Assembly: GCF_018991925.1 (NCBI RefSeq)
Contig: NW_024711973.1
Span: forward strand, 46,001 to 110,000
DNA: 64,000 nt
Direction: 5' to 3'
Source: Homarus americanus
Taxonomy: Eukaryota > Arthropoda > Malacostraca > Decapoda > Nephropidae
Positions 35,364 to 47,705 of the stretch are shown here, piece after piece (positions within the stretch are counted from its first letter, which is position 1; every line of letters begins with the position of its first letter). The notes under the pieces were generated by a model that made no database searches, had not been told where the DNA came from, and worked only from the letters and a program-made list of their open reading frames with translations. A program made the translations under genes and the position numbers.

Positions 35364-36240
35364 TGGTCGCTGCATGGAATGTCAGGACCTTTCTGGATAC
35401 TGGCACAAATAGCATCCTGAAAGAAGAACTGCCCTTGTGGCAAAAGAGCTGGCTAGGTATAACATCGACATAGCAGCCATCAGCGACTCCCGGCTCCCAG
35501 ATGAGGGCCAACTCACAGAACGGAGGTCTGGCTACAACTTCTAGAAGGGTAAGCCTGCTGCAGAGAGAAACAGCATTATAGGAGTTGGCTTTGCCATCCT
35601 CCAACACATCCAACACTGGCTAACTGAAATGCGTTTTTTATTGGGAACAACGAGCGCCTAATGACGCTTCGAGTCCCACTGAATCACTCGCGTCATGCCT
35701 TCTTCATTAGTGCATACGCCCCAACACTGGATGCAGAGGATGATATCAAGGAGGCCTTTTACGTCGACCTCGACAGAGTGCTAACCTCTATCCCTAGAGA
35801 AGACAAAGTTGTGCTCCTTGCCGACCTCACTGCCAGAGTTGACAGAGGTGCTAACATTTGGCAGTGAACCATAGGGAGAAATGGACTGGGCAAGTGTAAT
35901 TCCAATTGCCTTACTCCTCCTCAACAAGTGTGCTGCTCACAACCTCACTCTATCACCAATACCTTGTTTAGGCAGGCCGACAAGTTCAAGGGTTAGTGGC
36001 AACACCCACGATCCAAACATCTCATTCACATCTCATTGACTACATCATTGTCAGAGAAAGAGATCGCCGAGATGTCCTCATCACCCGTGCCATGCATGGC
36101 TCAGACCACTGTGACACCGATCATCGACTTGTCAGATCCAAACCATCACTTCACGTCGCCCCAAAACGACGAAGGCAGCAAGCCTCCAGAAGAAGGTTTA
36201 ATACTAAGTGTCTGGAGGATCCAGTGGTAGCACATGCTTT
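35364..36240 (+). pseudogene. LINE-B ORF2 endonuclease domain (apurinic-type), broken
   Basis: Fragments of an exonuclease-endonuclease-phosphatase domain appear in order. They are MVAAWNVRTFLDTGTNS at the start (the N of WNVRT is the usual metal-site Asn), RYNIDIAAISDSRLPDEG (where family members have a catalytic Glu near SE/DSRL), LRVPLNHSRHAFFISAYAPT, EDKVVLLADLTARVD, and DYIIVRERDRRDVL then GSDHCDTDHRLV, with the terminal His. In LINEs this domain nicks the target DNA. Several frameshifts and stops (for example near 35,430, 35,545 and 35,865) separate these pieces, so no functional enzyme is possible. Confidence 0.85.
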
Positions 36241-36586
36241 CAGAGAGCAGCTGGAACAAGGCTTATAAACCCAATTGCAAACAACGTGAATCCCAGTGCC
36301 GAATTGGATACTGTTAACACTGTTATGACAAAACCTGCAGAGAGACCCTCGGCCAGATCAAAAGAATACACCAGGACTGGTTTGATAAAAATTACCCGGC
36401 AATCAAAGTACTCATCGATGACAAATGTGCTGCCTTTACTTACTGGCAGAGCAACCCTCAGTTTCGGACCAAAGCTGATACCTTATGCAAGAAGAAAGCG
36501 GCAGCCCAGCGGGAACTTCGCAATCTAAAGAACGACTCATTTAAAAATAAAGCATGTGAAGTACAAAACTTGTAGATCAGCACAAG

Positions 36587-37665
36587 ATGCACAGGTTTTT
36601 CATTTCCACTAAAACATTTTATGGGCCAGTCACTCGTGGGACAGCACCCCTCCACTCATCTAACGGTAACCACATAATTAACGACGACGAAGGCCTCCTT
36701 CAGCGCTGGAAAGAGCACTACCATTCATTGCTCAACCGAAACACCGATGTGGATGTCCTGACTGCCAAGCAGGTCCCTCAGCATCCAAAGGTGACCCACC
36801 TCAGCGACCCTCCATCCCTGGATGAGGTAGCTACTGCCATCAAACAGATGAAAAATAACAAAGCCTCGGAGCCTGATGCAATCCCAGCCGACGATTATAA
36901 AGCAGGAGGACCTACACTTACGAGTCGTCTCCACTCTTTCCTGGAGAATATATGGGAAAAGGAGGAAATCCCCCAAGTTCTTACGGATGCCTCCATTGTC
37001 ATTATTTATAAGAACAAGGGAGACCGGTCAGACTGTGGCAACTACCTTGGGATTTTGCTGCTCTCCGTAGCTGGCTAGATTATCGCCCGAGTCCTCTTAA
37101 GCAGACTTCTTCCTGAGGCGGTAAACTTCCTCCCAGAATCTCATGTGGTTTTAGACCATTACGTGGCACCGCTGACATGATCTTTTGTGCCCACCAGATA
37201 CAGGAAAAGTGCAAAGAACAGCGTCGTGACCTGTACATGGCTTTCATCGACCTAACCAAGGCCTTCGACTCGGTCAACAGGGAAGCCCTCTGGCAGATCC
37301 TCAGCCGTCTTGGCTGCCCACCAAAATTCATCGCCATTGTGAGGCAACTCCACGATGGCATGAACAGCAGTGTACTGCACTACGGCACCTAGTCAGAGTT
37401 CTTCCCCAATCCAAACAGGGGTTAAACAATGGTGTGTACTGGCACCAACTCTCTTTTCCATCTTCATGGCTTCCTTACTCGTGCCAGTGCCAATTTTGCC
37501 AGCTTGGTGAACGTTGAGTACCGTTTGAGGGGTGGTCTTTTCAACGTAAGACGACTCCAGGCAAGAACAAAGGTGTCGGCAGCTTCCATTACTGAACTTT
37601 ATCATGCAGATGAACTCACTCTGTTGCTCACACTGAACACGACCTACAGGAGATCCTGAACACCT
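36587..37665 (+). pseudogene. LINE-B ORF2 reverse transcriptase domain, broken
   Basis: The region opens at 36,587-37,078 with LLQRWKEHYHSLLNRNTDVD, DEVATAIKQMKNNKASEPDA and IYKNKGDRSDCGNY (finger subdomain). The palm then follows in another frame at 37,177-37,392, with DLYMAFIDLTKAFDSVNREA, which contains the first catalytic Asp, and LGCPPKFIAIVRQLHDGM. Near 37,605 the YADD-equivalent reads HADE, so a catalytic Asp is lost. Stops occur at 37,076, 37,390 and elsewhere. In the family this enzyme copies the element RNA at the nicked target. Confidence 0.9.
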
Positions 37666-37697
37666 ATGCAGACGCATATGCACAGTTTGGCCTAGAG

Positions 37698-38620
37698 GTG
37701 AATGTACGTAAGACTCGGATTCTCTTTCAACCTGTCCCTGGTTCAGACACACATCCACCATCTATCCAGCTTAATGGTACTACCCTCTCTAATTTTGCCC
37801 ACTTTCGGTATCTCGGCTCCCACCTGTCCACCACCGCAGACATCGATGAAGAGATTCAGCATCGGATCAGATGTGCATCTCAAGCCTTTGGCAGACTCCG
37901 AAGTCGTGTCTTCAGTTGTAGGGAGCTGAAATTATCTACAAAGCTGCACGTAACTCGAGCAGTGGTTCTGCCCACCCTGCTATATGGCAGTGAGACATGG
38001 GTCACATACAAGAGGCACCTGAAGGCACTTAAAAACTTTCACTAACGTAGTCTACGTTCCATCGTCCGAGTTCGCTGGGAAGACAAGAGAACAAATGCCA
38101 GTATTCTTGCTGATAACAAGTGTTGGAGCATCGAGGCTACCATTATCCGTGAACAACTACGTTGGACTGGCCATGTTACCCGCATGGACGACAGTTGACT
38201 GCCAAAGCAGCTACTCTACAGTCACCTCACAAATAGTAAACGTAATGCCGGCGGGCAATTTAAAAGGTGTAAGGATAGTCTGAAGACAAGCTGAAAAGGT
38301 GCCAAATAGACCCCCTCACCTGGGAGTCGCTTACTCCACATCGTAACACTTGGAGGAGCACCATACAAGAAGGTGTCAATACTTTCGAGTTAGCCCGACT
38401 GCAAACCGAGGCAGACAAGCTCCAACGTCGGAAAGCCGCTGCCACCTCCCCTCCCACTTTAGATGGAGCCCTCCACATGTGTAACGAATGTGGACTCGCT
38501 GTGGGTCTTCAATCGGCCTCTTGAGTCACCTCAAAACTCACCAACCTAGGTGTCATCCCTAATAACTCTTATCATATTATCATAGCTGGATGATCGTCAT
38601 ACTCGATTCCGAGTGACAGC
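37698..38620 (+). pseudogene. LINE-B ORF2 C-terminal region with zinc-finger-like tail
   Basis: The frame at 37,698-38,045 covers the RT thumb and connection (LNGTTLSNFAHFRYLGSHLS, RAVVLPTLLYGSETW). Beyond a stop at 38,043 come VRWEDKRTNASILADNKC, LRWTGHVTRMDDS, RNAGGQFKRCKDSLK and, near 38,478, MCNECGLAVGLQS then VTSKLTN. The last element looks like a decayed Cys2-His2 finger, common at the C-terminus of this LINE type. LINE-A retains the first part but has lost the finger. Confidence 0.82.
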
Positions 38621-38660
38621 AAAGTAGTAGTAGTAGTGGTAGTGTGTGTGTGTATGTAGG

Positions 38661-39000
38661 CTAAGATGTGTGCATGTTATGTGTATTATATTTAAACTGT
38701 ATAGCGTACGGTATATGATGTGTATACCATATGTGATTTAACTACTCCAATATGTATACTACACAACGTGATGCTGTATATCAATGGTGTATAATATAAA
38801 CTAGAGTACTGTATGCGGAGTTGTATGACACGGGTTTGAACATTATGTGAACTGCATATGTATACACACCTGAAATAATATACAATAAGAGGGCCAATAC
38901 ATGATCACTTACACATACAATCTTGTGAATATTCTACTAAGTGGTTTAATTGTCCTCCTATTGGCTAGCCATCACCAGCAAGCAACCACTGTCTGACTCT
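38661..39000. other. Unassigned AT-rich sequence
   Basis: TGTGTATACCATATG-like words recur without a clear period. No gene recognised. Confidence 0.4.
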
Positions 39001-39100
39001 ACATTAACCCCTTGAGTACTAAGCTTTGATCCCTGGAGTACGATGCCTTAACCCCTTGAGTACGATGCCTTAACCCCTTTAGTACAGGCCAACCCATTGG
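39001..39100. repeat. Short tandem repeat CCTTAACCCCTTGAGTACGATG
   Basis: About four diverged units of 22-24 bp each include TTAACCCCTTGAGTAC. Inverted copies of the phrase (AGTACCCAAGCGGTTAA, GTACTCAATGGGTTTA) lie at 39,120-39,180. Confidence 0.75.
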
Positions 39101-40488
39101 ATACTTGAGGAATGGGTCATAGTACCCAAGCGGTTAATTCATCATACTCTTGTATTCAGTCATCGTACTCAATGGGTTTATAATGACAAAATAAGCTCTA
39201 ATTGGAATAGGTCATTAAATTACCTACTACATAGACTACAGGGAAATATTTGAGAAAATTCTGCTTATGGGAATATTTATGGAGTGTTTACCTTTATAAA
39301 CAAAAATATTTAAGACGATATGTAATAAGATACTCATAAGACAGATATTTCGTGTTTTGAAAAAAAAAACTATCAATGTGTATTCTAAAACTGTAACCTG
39401 TAAGTCTGGTACAGCACACGAGAACTATTGTAAAACCTGACATACACCAGTGAAAAGTACCCTGAGAAGTACATCGATTAACAGCCAGAAACAGCACCAG
39501 CAGTACGTAGCGTGAACGAGCCGAAATTAAACCCCCCAAAATCCTCTAAATTACCAAGAATATATTCCATGTTCATCTTAACCTGAGTATCGCGGGTATA
39601 GCGCTGTAATAAAGGTTGAAACATATGCAAGTAACCACATGTGACGCTGATATGTGGCCCTCCGAGTACTGATATTTTCTGGGTGAATTTAGTTGTCTGG
39701 AGGTGAGTTATATATATATATCGTGGTAGTAGTGTCGAGGAGGAAGAAGGAAAAGAGATGGTGGAGAAGGAAGTGGATGAGGAGTAGGAGTTGAAGGCAG
39801 AGCAGGGGTGGAGGATGAGTTGGAAGTGCAAGAGGAGGAGGAAGAAGAGGAGAAGGAAGAAGAGGAGAAGGACGAGCATTAGGTTACAGGAGAGGTACAC
39901 CCGAAGGTCCTCCTCAAGGTCTGTGGAGGGAGGGTTTTAAAACCTCTGGAGATTTATTGAACAAAGGCTTTTTTATTATTCACAGTAACTCTTCACAAAT
40001 TCAGAAATACGACTTTTGTGATGTGTGGCCACTGTGAAAATATAACCAACACATATATCCTCTACATTGTTACGTGTCATAGAGGAAGACTTAGAGGATT
40101 AGTACTGTGTGGGGAAGAAGAAGGGGAAGGGTAGTTGGAATGGTGGAAAACGGAAAGGGAGAGAGAGAGAACATGGCAGCCAAAACTCTGAAAATATACA
40201 TAAAACAGAGATGATGAAACGTTACATTTGGTGACATTTGGGAGTGGGCCAAAAGCTTTCAGTACTAAAAGAAGAAAGATGGAGTGAATATAGAAGTTAA
40301 CTATGTATGTGGTAAGTTTTCTCAGTGGTTATATAGAAGCCGGTCTTGTAAACTACCTTAGGAGTTGTTAAGCGGCGCCGAGAAGATCCCTCCCATGGTA
40401 GAGCAAGGTTCCATATATTGCATTCCCTCTGTCTGGTCACAACGTGCACAGATTTCCCACTCATCACGTGCCCCTGGTAGGTCTTCTC
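39101..40488. other. Mostly unassigned; purine-rich stretch at 39,738-39,880
   Basis: A GGAGGAAGAAGG-type purine tract produces a minus-strand open frame rich in L, F and S. I regard that frame as compositional. Dispersed repeat X copy 3 lies at 40,165-40,215. Nothing else recognised. Confidence 0.45.
40165..40215. repeat. Dispersed repeat X, copy 3 (partial)
   Basis: Contains ACATGGCAGCC and CTGAAAATATACAT like copies 1 and 2, and is preceded by a short GA run. Confidence 0.55.
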
Positions 40489-40610
40489 AGCTCACACGGT
40501 GTTGGAGAGAGTTCTTGTTTCTCACCTGCTATTACTGGGAATTCTCATTTCCCACCTGGTGTAATTGGGAGTTTTAATTTCGTAGACGGTGTTGTTGGTG
40601 GTCTTCGTCA
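40489..40610. repeat. Diverged 30-bp tandem repeat
   Basis: About four units of the form TCYCACCTGGTGTWATTGGGAGTTYTYATT have diverged strongly. The third is the best preserved. Confidence 0.7.
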
Positions 40611-40829
40611 TGGACCTGGCTGGTGAGGTCAACACTCTGACCACTGAGCGCTCACTTGTCAGGAATTTTCGCTGTTCATCACTTATTTACATTTTTTCGA
40701 GTTGGAATTGCCAAATTTGTATATTAATTGTGGGTTTATCATCAATTTTTACATACACTGTACAGTACTGTTGCTGAGAGAATGTTGATAAATCCTGGTA
40801 GGGAGGAATTGAGGGCTGAAGGCTCTCGC

Positions 40830-40895
40830 GTGCGTGCGTGCGTGCGTGCGTTCGTGTGTGTGTGTGCTTCTGTGTGTGTGTGTGTGTGTGTGTGT
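40830..40895. repeat. GCGT/GT microsatellite
   Basis: A GCGTGCGTGCGTGC run grades into (GT)n with a TTCGTG interruption. Confidence 0.9.
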
Positions 40896-42090
40896 TGGCG
40901 TCGAGGGCTGAAATTCAGTAAGCATAACAGTTGCAGAAGCGAGGTGGTTGAGTAGTAGAGAGTGACGAGGTGGTGGTAGAGTTCCAAGCGCTCTTAACAG
41001 CCTCGTGAATGGACAACAGTAAAGTGAGGAACGTTTGTAAAAGCTCAGCGTTAGGGAGTACTAATTCTCCCTCAATGTGATATTCTATTTTTCCATGTAA
41101 GAGGCAGGCAAAGAAATAGGAGCAAGAGAATAACATTGTAGGAATATAGGGATGTGAAAACCCATCTGATAAAATGTGTGTGCTGTGGGGTTAGGTTGTG
41201 GGGAGGAACAGCAATGATTTATGGGTAAGATGAGTCAGTGTTGGATATATTATAGTTATAGGTGATGGGATGATGGATAAGGATGATAGTAGATTGATCG
41301 AGTGTTGGCTTCTGTAGTGATGGTGCACAGGTGAATGTGGATGTATTTTTTGTGTGTATGTGAAAGTATAAATGGAAACATAATCCTTATTCATTAGTTT
41401 GTCTTTGTGTTGAAAATATATAAGGTTTCAAGCGTTCTGAAGTAAATTATTTGAATATATTTTTTCTTAAGTTTCCAATTCGACTTACCTAATTTCAAAT
41501 AGCTGCTATAAAACCACGAGGATATATTTATAAGTGACGGATTTATGTGTAAGAAAAAACCTTAATACGAATAAAAAAGAGACGCAAAAAGTCTTATTCT
41601 TGAAGTCTGGAGATCCGTGGAGATGTTGGTATGCAAACGAGGCAGGTGTGTGTATTGATCGTGGGAGTGGCAGAGGCGAGGCAGCTCAGGTGCGGCAGAA
41701 ATGACACTCGCACAGACAATAACAAGGCGAGAACTAGTTTACTGCTGCTGTTCTTTTGCCTTGGCGTGTGTTGTCTCGTCGCCACACTTGCCTGGGTGCA
41801 CATAACCTGCCGTCGCTCGCTGGTAGTGTGGGATAATGTATGAGGAATCTTGAGTTCTTCTTGAGGTGAGGAGAATATCGGCAGGGAGGAGGACTGTGCT
41901 GTAATGTGAATCCAATAAACTTACCGAAAACAACGGATGTTTCAATTACATAATTCTGTTTAAAACTCCATATCTTATGTTTTTTTTCTGTAAAATTACC
42001 ATTATGTGTTTCATAAATCTCAAGGTTCACCCACCTGCTTTAGTGAATATCAACACACTGAACCTCTTCTTTTATCGTAATTGAATCGAA
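40896..42090. other. Unassigned sequence
   Basis: A plus-strand frame at 41,631-41,843 has a hydrophobic stretch (SLLLLFFCLGVCCLVATLAW) but no other support. I do not call it a gene. Confidence 0.4.
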
Positions 42091-42182
42091 CTCTTTTCTC
42101 ACTACAAAATGAACTCAATTATTTAAATGGTATTCCTCTTTTCTCACTACAAAATGAACTCAATTTTTTAAATGGAATTCCT
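42091..42182. repeat. 45-bp direct duplication
   Basis: Two adjacent copies of a 45-bp unit (CTTTTCTCACTACAAAATGA, then CTCAATTATTTAAATGG) differ at only a few positions. Confidence 0.9.
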
Positions 42183-42670
42183 ATTTATAAGAAACAGTTC
42201 TATTTCGACACTCGATTGCTGTTTTGTATATTTTTTAAATGTTTTATTTAAGTACACTAAGAATCACGAAGTTCATAAATTGGCTTCAGTAAGTGTCAAC
42301 AGGGAGTTCCTTTCTTCTTATCTCAATTGACCAGAAACTAAAATTTTGCTTAAATACATTTTTTTTGGTGTAAAAGTGAAAATTTTAAATATCTGTTGAC
42401 TGAAGGAAGTCAGAGAGTAAGACACGACACTTGACCTGTCCCTCGACGATGATCTATATATTTTTGTTTGTTACGAACTGACGATGATGTCAGTCCACAG
42501 CTCCTGCACGTTCAAGAGGCAGACCAACTTAATATCTACTTGCCGACTTAGAAAAGACACAAAAATTCTGCTAATCAGCACAAACAAAGAGCATCCCCCC
42601 GAGTTCGTAAGAAGAATTGTAAACATGGTAGTCGAACAGCTACTGTAATACAGGAAATTATTGTTATTAT

Positions 42671-42675
<5 letters not shown>
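42183..42675. other. Unassigned AT-rich sequence
   Basis: No feature recognised. Confidence 0.4.

Positions 42676-42758
<83 letters not shown>
42676..42758. repeat. (TA)n microsatellite
   Basis: A pure AT run of about 83 bp preceded by TTATTATTAT. Confidence 0.97.
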
Positions 42759-42761
<3 letters not shown>

Positions 42762-42993
42762 TTTAAGTAGACAAAACGTTGTGTTGGTTGATATCAGTCG
42801 TGTTTGTTGAGGGTGTGTGGGCTGCTTACCTACTGTAGCTACGTCACTGAAAACGGGAGGACACAGAGACCAAAACATTATTGAAATAGTTCGAGTTACT
42901 GGAAACGTAAAACTTATTTAATTTTGGTTTCCTCTTTCAACAAAAAAAATTGACCTAAGAAATACACAGGTCTACGAGTAAGCCTTTTTGTTT

Positions 42994-43062
42994 TTGTTTA
43001 CGGGGATTAGCCCACCTGGGTACAGGTCACTGACCCACATCAGGTCCTCAGGGGCGACAATG
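42994..43062 (-). mobile_element. LINE family Y 3' UTR, copy 2
   Basis: The segment (GGGGATTAGCCCACCTGGGT, CAGGTCACTGACCCACATCA, GGGGCGACAATG) matches the 3' UTR of the minus-strand LINE end at 22,566-22,676. Here it is followed by AAT microsatellite DNA and no coding part is recognisable. Confidence 0.65.
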
Positions 43063-43070
43063 TAATAATG

Positions 43071-43106
<36 letters not shown>

Positions 43107-43312
43107 TTAATATTAATATTAATATTAATATTAATATTATTAATAATAATATTATTATTATTAATATTATTATTAATATTATTATTATTAATATTATAAT
43201 ACAAGAATAATAATTAATAAAAAAATAACAAAATCATAAAAAAATCAAAGTATACTGTAATAATAATAATAATAATAGTAATAATAATGAAAATAATAAT
43301 AAAAATAAATAA
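43063..43312. repeat. (AAT)n / (AATATT)n microsatellite cluster
   Basis: A run of AAT repeats is followed by TTAATA repeats, ATT repeats and a second AAT run at 43,255-43,310. Confidence 0.95.
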
Positions 43313-44562
43313 ATACAAAAAACCCAAAAATAAAGAGTGAAAAACGATATACAGTACATTATGCATGCTGTGTTGACCCAGCAATTGTGTGTAAATGAGG
43401 CACAAAGTCAGATCAGCAACCTGGGACTTGGTCACAATTTTTGTGATGCCATAAGGCAGGAGTGTCTACCATTAGACAACCATCTATGCTCAGTTTGATT
43501 TGTCCTTAAAGTTAAAATAATATCCTTGAGGACGCTAGTTGATTATGTTTTTTTTAACTAGGTAATTTATCTTATTTCCTTACCTCTCTGTCCCCCCGAA
43601 GAATATAACTTGGCTCGGGTATGGAAATAAAAAAAAAAATTCTGTATCAAAAACTCTTGCAATGTTTTATTACCAGAATGTCTTCAAGAGCAGCGTGAAT
43701 TATCTCCTCTTTCTGGATATTTCATGTGTTTGTTACACCGACCATTATACTCATTAAGTAAGCTTAGGGTAAATCTAGCCATGAACGTTGGAGAGTTATT
43801 ATGTACCACTTGGGAATTCTGGGTTAAATATGAAGGAGAATTCTTCTTCTCTCGGGACCTTAAATGCTCTCTATGAAGATTTTATTATTCTTATCTCAGA
43901 GTATCTCCTAGCAGGACCTCCGTGATGGCTCATTGATCATAAATTAAAAAAGTTATAGGAAGATTAAAGATTTTTTACTTTTCTCTCCAGGTGATGTACA
44001 GCATATGGTTGCACATGTTAATTTTAGAACCTTTCGTTATCATTAAAGGAGCTAGACTAGAATGTCGCTGTGCTCTCTACTGGTCTGACATTTTGATTGC
44101 TAAAATATTTTTTTTTTAGAATGGAAAGAAAACTTGAAATGTTGTCAGTAAAGTATTATATGACTCACGACAGTGTGAGAGTAGGCAGGAGGAGGATATC
44201 TACCCCTGGATGCTGTTATATATACCGCCAGAGATGACTACATCACCCCGCCTACTCCAGCAAAGCTCACGTTCTTGGTCCATCTTACGATATACTGTAT
44301 GTTACTATTATACGTCCGTCGAGTCCCAGAGCACCGTAGCTAGACACAGTGGCACATCGTGTGGTGTTAACATGTTATAGTAGATGCTGTACTTATCAGG
44401 TTGTAGCGGGTCATTTTAGTATATCGTGTAATATGGTGTGCGTATTATGGCATATACTTCTCGGGTATGTCAGAGGTGATCATCAAATGTGATGAAATAA
44501 TAAGTTATTGTGTTTAAAAACCCAGCAAATGTAGGTGTAAATCTTATAGCAGAAGGTGTATG
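43313..44562. other. Unassigned sequence
   Basis: No gene or repeat recognised beyond short A or T homopolymers. Confidence 0.4.
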
Positions 44563-44596
44563 TGCTGTACTGTACTGTACTGTACTGTACTGTACG
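44563..44596. repeat. (GTACT)n microsatellite
   Basis: About six perfect pentamers. Each contains the palindrome GTAC. Confidence 0.95.
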
Positions 44597-44631
44597 TAGC
44601 AGCTAGAATAGATTCGAAGGAGGGAAGAGAT

Positions 44632-45268
44632 GCCAACCCACGCCAGTCCGTACCAACCCACGCCAATCAGTACCATCCCACGCCAATCAGTACCATCCCA
44701 CGCCAATCAGTACCATCCCACGCCAATCAGTACCATCCCACGCCAATCAGTACCATTCCAAGCCAGTCAGTACCATCCCACGCCAATCAGTACCATCCCG
44801 CCAATCAGTACCATCCCACGCCAATCAGTACCATCCCGGCCAGTCAGCCATGCCAATCAGTACCATCCCACGCCAATCAGTACCATCCCACGCCAATCAG
44901 TACCATCCCACGCCAATCAGTACCATCCCACGCCAATCAGTACCATTCCAAGCCAGTCAGTGCCAAACGCCAGTCCGTACCAACCCACGCCAGTCAGTAC
45001 CAACCCACGCCAATCAGTACCATCCCGCCAATCAGTCCATCCACGAATCAGTACCATCCGCATCAGTACCATGCCAATCGTACCATCCCGCCAATCAGTA
45101 CCATCACGCCAATCAGTACCATGGGTGGGTGTTCCGCCAATCAGTACCATCCCACGCCAATCAGTACCATCCCACGCCAATCAGTACCATCCCACGCCAA
45201 TCAGTACCATCCCGCGCCAATCAGTACCATCCCACGCCAATCAGTACCATTCCAAGCCAGTCAGTACC
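44632..45268. repeat. 20-bp tandem array carrying a CCAAT motif
   Basis: About 31 units of CCAATCAGTACCATCCCACG, with variants CCAGTCAGT and CCAGTCCGT, fill 0.64 kb. Irregular, deleted units occur at 44,795-44,850 and 45,025-45,140. Twenty is not a multiple of three, so all plus frames stay open through much of the array. Confidence 0.97.
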
Positions 45269-45893
45269 TCGTTCTGAAATGTGTGATGTTCACCTTTGAT
45301 CTTTGGATCTGAAAAAAAATATATATAGGAAGTTAGGTGCCGAGTGAGAACGTTGTAGCTCATTGCGTTTTTGATTGTTGTAGGCTACTTATTATTATTT
45401 ACGTACCTAACACTGATGCAGGCAGTACTTTCCTTCTTGTTCACGCAGCCACAGGAGAGAGAGAGAGAGAGAGAGAGAGACTCGCTCTACAGCTTCCCAT
45501 CTTCCCCTCACAACGACGACACAGTGTAGACAATGTTATCGTCAAGACTGATGTCTCTTGGGCAACACATTTGGAATTCTGGCGGTATTGTGTTCAGGTG
45601 GGTGTTGATGGCCGCTCTACACCCACCTCCAGACACCACCTACACCTAACTCCAGACACTCCTTACACCCATCTTCACTTGTAACTGGCACCTCAATAAC
45701 CACCTACAGTTACACCCTTGACTTATATACCCACCAACACTCAAAACCCACGGCCTTCTCCCATAACCCCCACCATCCTCCCACTTGTCACCCCCTACAC
45801 CCCACGACACCCATTACACTCGCATCTCTCAAACACATACAATAATCCCTACCTCTTTACCCTACTACACAAATCATGCTGGCAATTATCACC

Positions 45894-45937
<44 letters not shown>

Positions 45938-46400
45938 ACGTAAACATTATAAGTCTTTGTCTGTTGGGTACATATACACACAAAAACTGATATAATTTTC
46001 AGAGTAATTTGGTTCTAAAGCTAGTTTGTAAGTGTGATGGTAGGAGCGTCAGCTGGAATCCAGTTATTCAATTTTTATCATAGCGAAACTCCAAGGCTCT
46101 CTCCTTTTCGAGTAAAGATGCGGTTCTAAGACCTCTTAATGTATAAAAGATAACTACACACCTCTTCCATCAACACAGAAATACACAAATATATAGTAAT
46201 TTAGCCTCGAGTTTATTAAGCTTCAAGCATCATGATTTTGACCGTTTATTTTTCTCTACGTTTATTCTTCCTTACCTGATTTTAATAATTTTTTTTTGCT
46301 CGCCTTAAGGAATGTGTACCGTATATATTCTTTCCACTGTAGCAGGATATAACAAGTGACCAACTACTGGTTATAGCTTATATCTGTGAAGGTAATGGAT
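45269..46400. other. Unassigned, with two (GA)n runs and a C-rich stretch
   Basis: (GA)n lies at 45,456-45,481 and 45,893-45,937. Between them, 45,600-45,850 is C-rich with CACCTCCAGACACC-type phrases. No coding motif. Confidence 0.6.
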
Positions 46401-46401
46401 C

Positions 46402-46709
46402 ACCTGAAGATTAGACACCCTAGCTTACTTTACCTGAGGATTAGACACCCTAGCTTACTTTACCTGAGGATTAGACACCCTAGCTTACTTTACCTGAGGA
46501 TTAGGCACCCTAGCTTACTTTACCTGAGGATTAGACACCCTAGCTTACTTTACCTGAGGATTAGGCACCCTAGCTTACTTTACCTGAGGATTAGACACCC
46601 TAGCTTACTTTACCTGAGGATTAGACACCCTAGCTTACTTTACCTGAGGATTAGACACCCTAGCTTACTTTACCTGAGGATTAGGCACCCTAGCTTACTG
46701 GACCTGAAT
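46402..46709. repeat. Nearly perfect 30-bp array, ten units
   Basis: Ten units of ACCTGAGGATTAGACACCCT plus AGCTTACTTT differ only by one A/G change (TTAGACACCC versus TTAGGCACCC in units 4, 6 and 10) and by edge changes. Thirty is a multiple of three, so one frame encodes a perfect 10-residue repeat (LRIRHPSLLY). This is the most homogeneous array in the window. Confidence 0.98.
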
Positions 46710-46974
46710 AATAAGTAACCTAACGCTTAGCCTAACGTAACTCCTCACGTATTATGCCATTGTATAATGTTTTAATATAGTATAGACTGTGTAGGGGGAC
46801 AGTCCAAGATCGTGAAGACAAGCTAGGAAGACAGCCAGATAGCCACTCACACCCATGAAGACGATGAAGTCAGCCATCCAGATCCATTGGTCATGCAGGA
46901 AAAAATTAAAAAATAATCCCTGGCCATAGCAAACGAGAAGCTCAGAGCCTTAACTCAGAGCCCAGACAGACAGG

Positions 46975-47705
46975 CACCCACCCTCTCACCCAAACCCGCC
47001 CTCCTAACCACACCCACCCTCTCACCCAAACCCGCCCTCCTAACCACACCCACCCTCTCACCCACATCCTCCCTGTCACCCACACACTCCCTCTTACCCA
47101 CATCCTACCTATCACCCACACCTACCCTCACCCACCCTCACCCTCACCCACCCTCACCCACACCTACCCTCACCCACACCCACCCTCACCCACACCCACC
47201 CTCACCCTCACCCACCCTCACCCCCACCCACCCTCAGCCACACCAACCCCCAGCCACACCCACCCACCCACCCTCACCCACACCCACCCCCACCCACACC
47301 CACCCTCACCCACACCCACCCTCACACCCACACCCACCCTCACCCACACCCACCCTCATCCACGCCTACCCTCACCCACGCCCACCCTTCCCCCACGCCT
47401 ACCCTCATCCACGCCTACCCTCATCCACGCCTACCCTCATCCACACCCACCCTCATCCACACCTACCCTAACCCACACCAACCCCAGCCACACCCACCCT
47501 CACCCATACCCACACCCACCCTCACCCACACCCACCCACCCTCACCCACACCTACACCCCTCACCCACACCCACCCCTCACCCACACCTACCCTCACCCA
47601 CATCATCCACACCTCCCCTCACCCCACACCCACCCTCTCACCCACACCCACCCTCTCACCCACACCCACCCTCTCACCCACACCCACCCTCTCACCCCTC
47701 TTCCC
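46975..47705. repeat. CACCCA/CACCCTCACC-rich minisatellite
   Basis: ACCCACACCCACCCTC-type units of 6, 12 or 18 bp fill about 0.73 kb. The strand asymmetry (C on plus, G on minus) is very strong. Confidence 0.95.

Larger units (their letters stand above)
34290..38660 (+). mobile_element. LINE-B: longest copy of the A/B/C non-LTR family
   Basis: About 4.35 kb carries a 5' region (34,290-35,360) without clear ORF1, an endonuclease (35,364-36,240), a reverse transcriptase (36,587-37,660) and a C-terminal region (37,698-38,620). A (TAG)n(TG)n tail follows. LINE-A matches its 3' half and LINE-C matches its 5' region plus part of the RT. Frames are broken repeatedly, so it is dead. The 5' border is set only by where the GT tract ends and by homology to LINE-C from about 34,800. 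Confidence 0.88.

Noticed and set aside
41631..41843. A small frame with one possible membrane segment
   Set aside because: A single hydrophobic stretch in a short frame is weak evidence. No signal, start context or homologue is visible.
44560..45312. A 250-codon frame with NQYHPTPISTIP repeats
   Set aside because: A product of the 20-bp array, open in three plus frames.
46386..46718. A 110-codon frame with a perfect LRIRHPSLLY repeat
   Set aside because: A 30-bp tandem array trivially gives a 10-residue repeat. No signal or other coding support.
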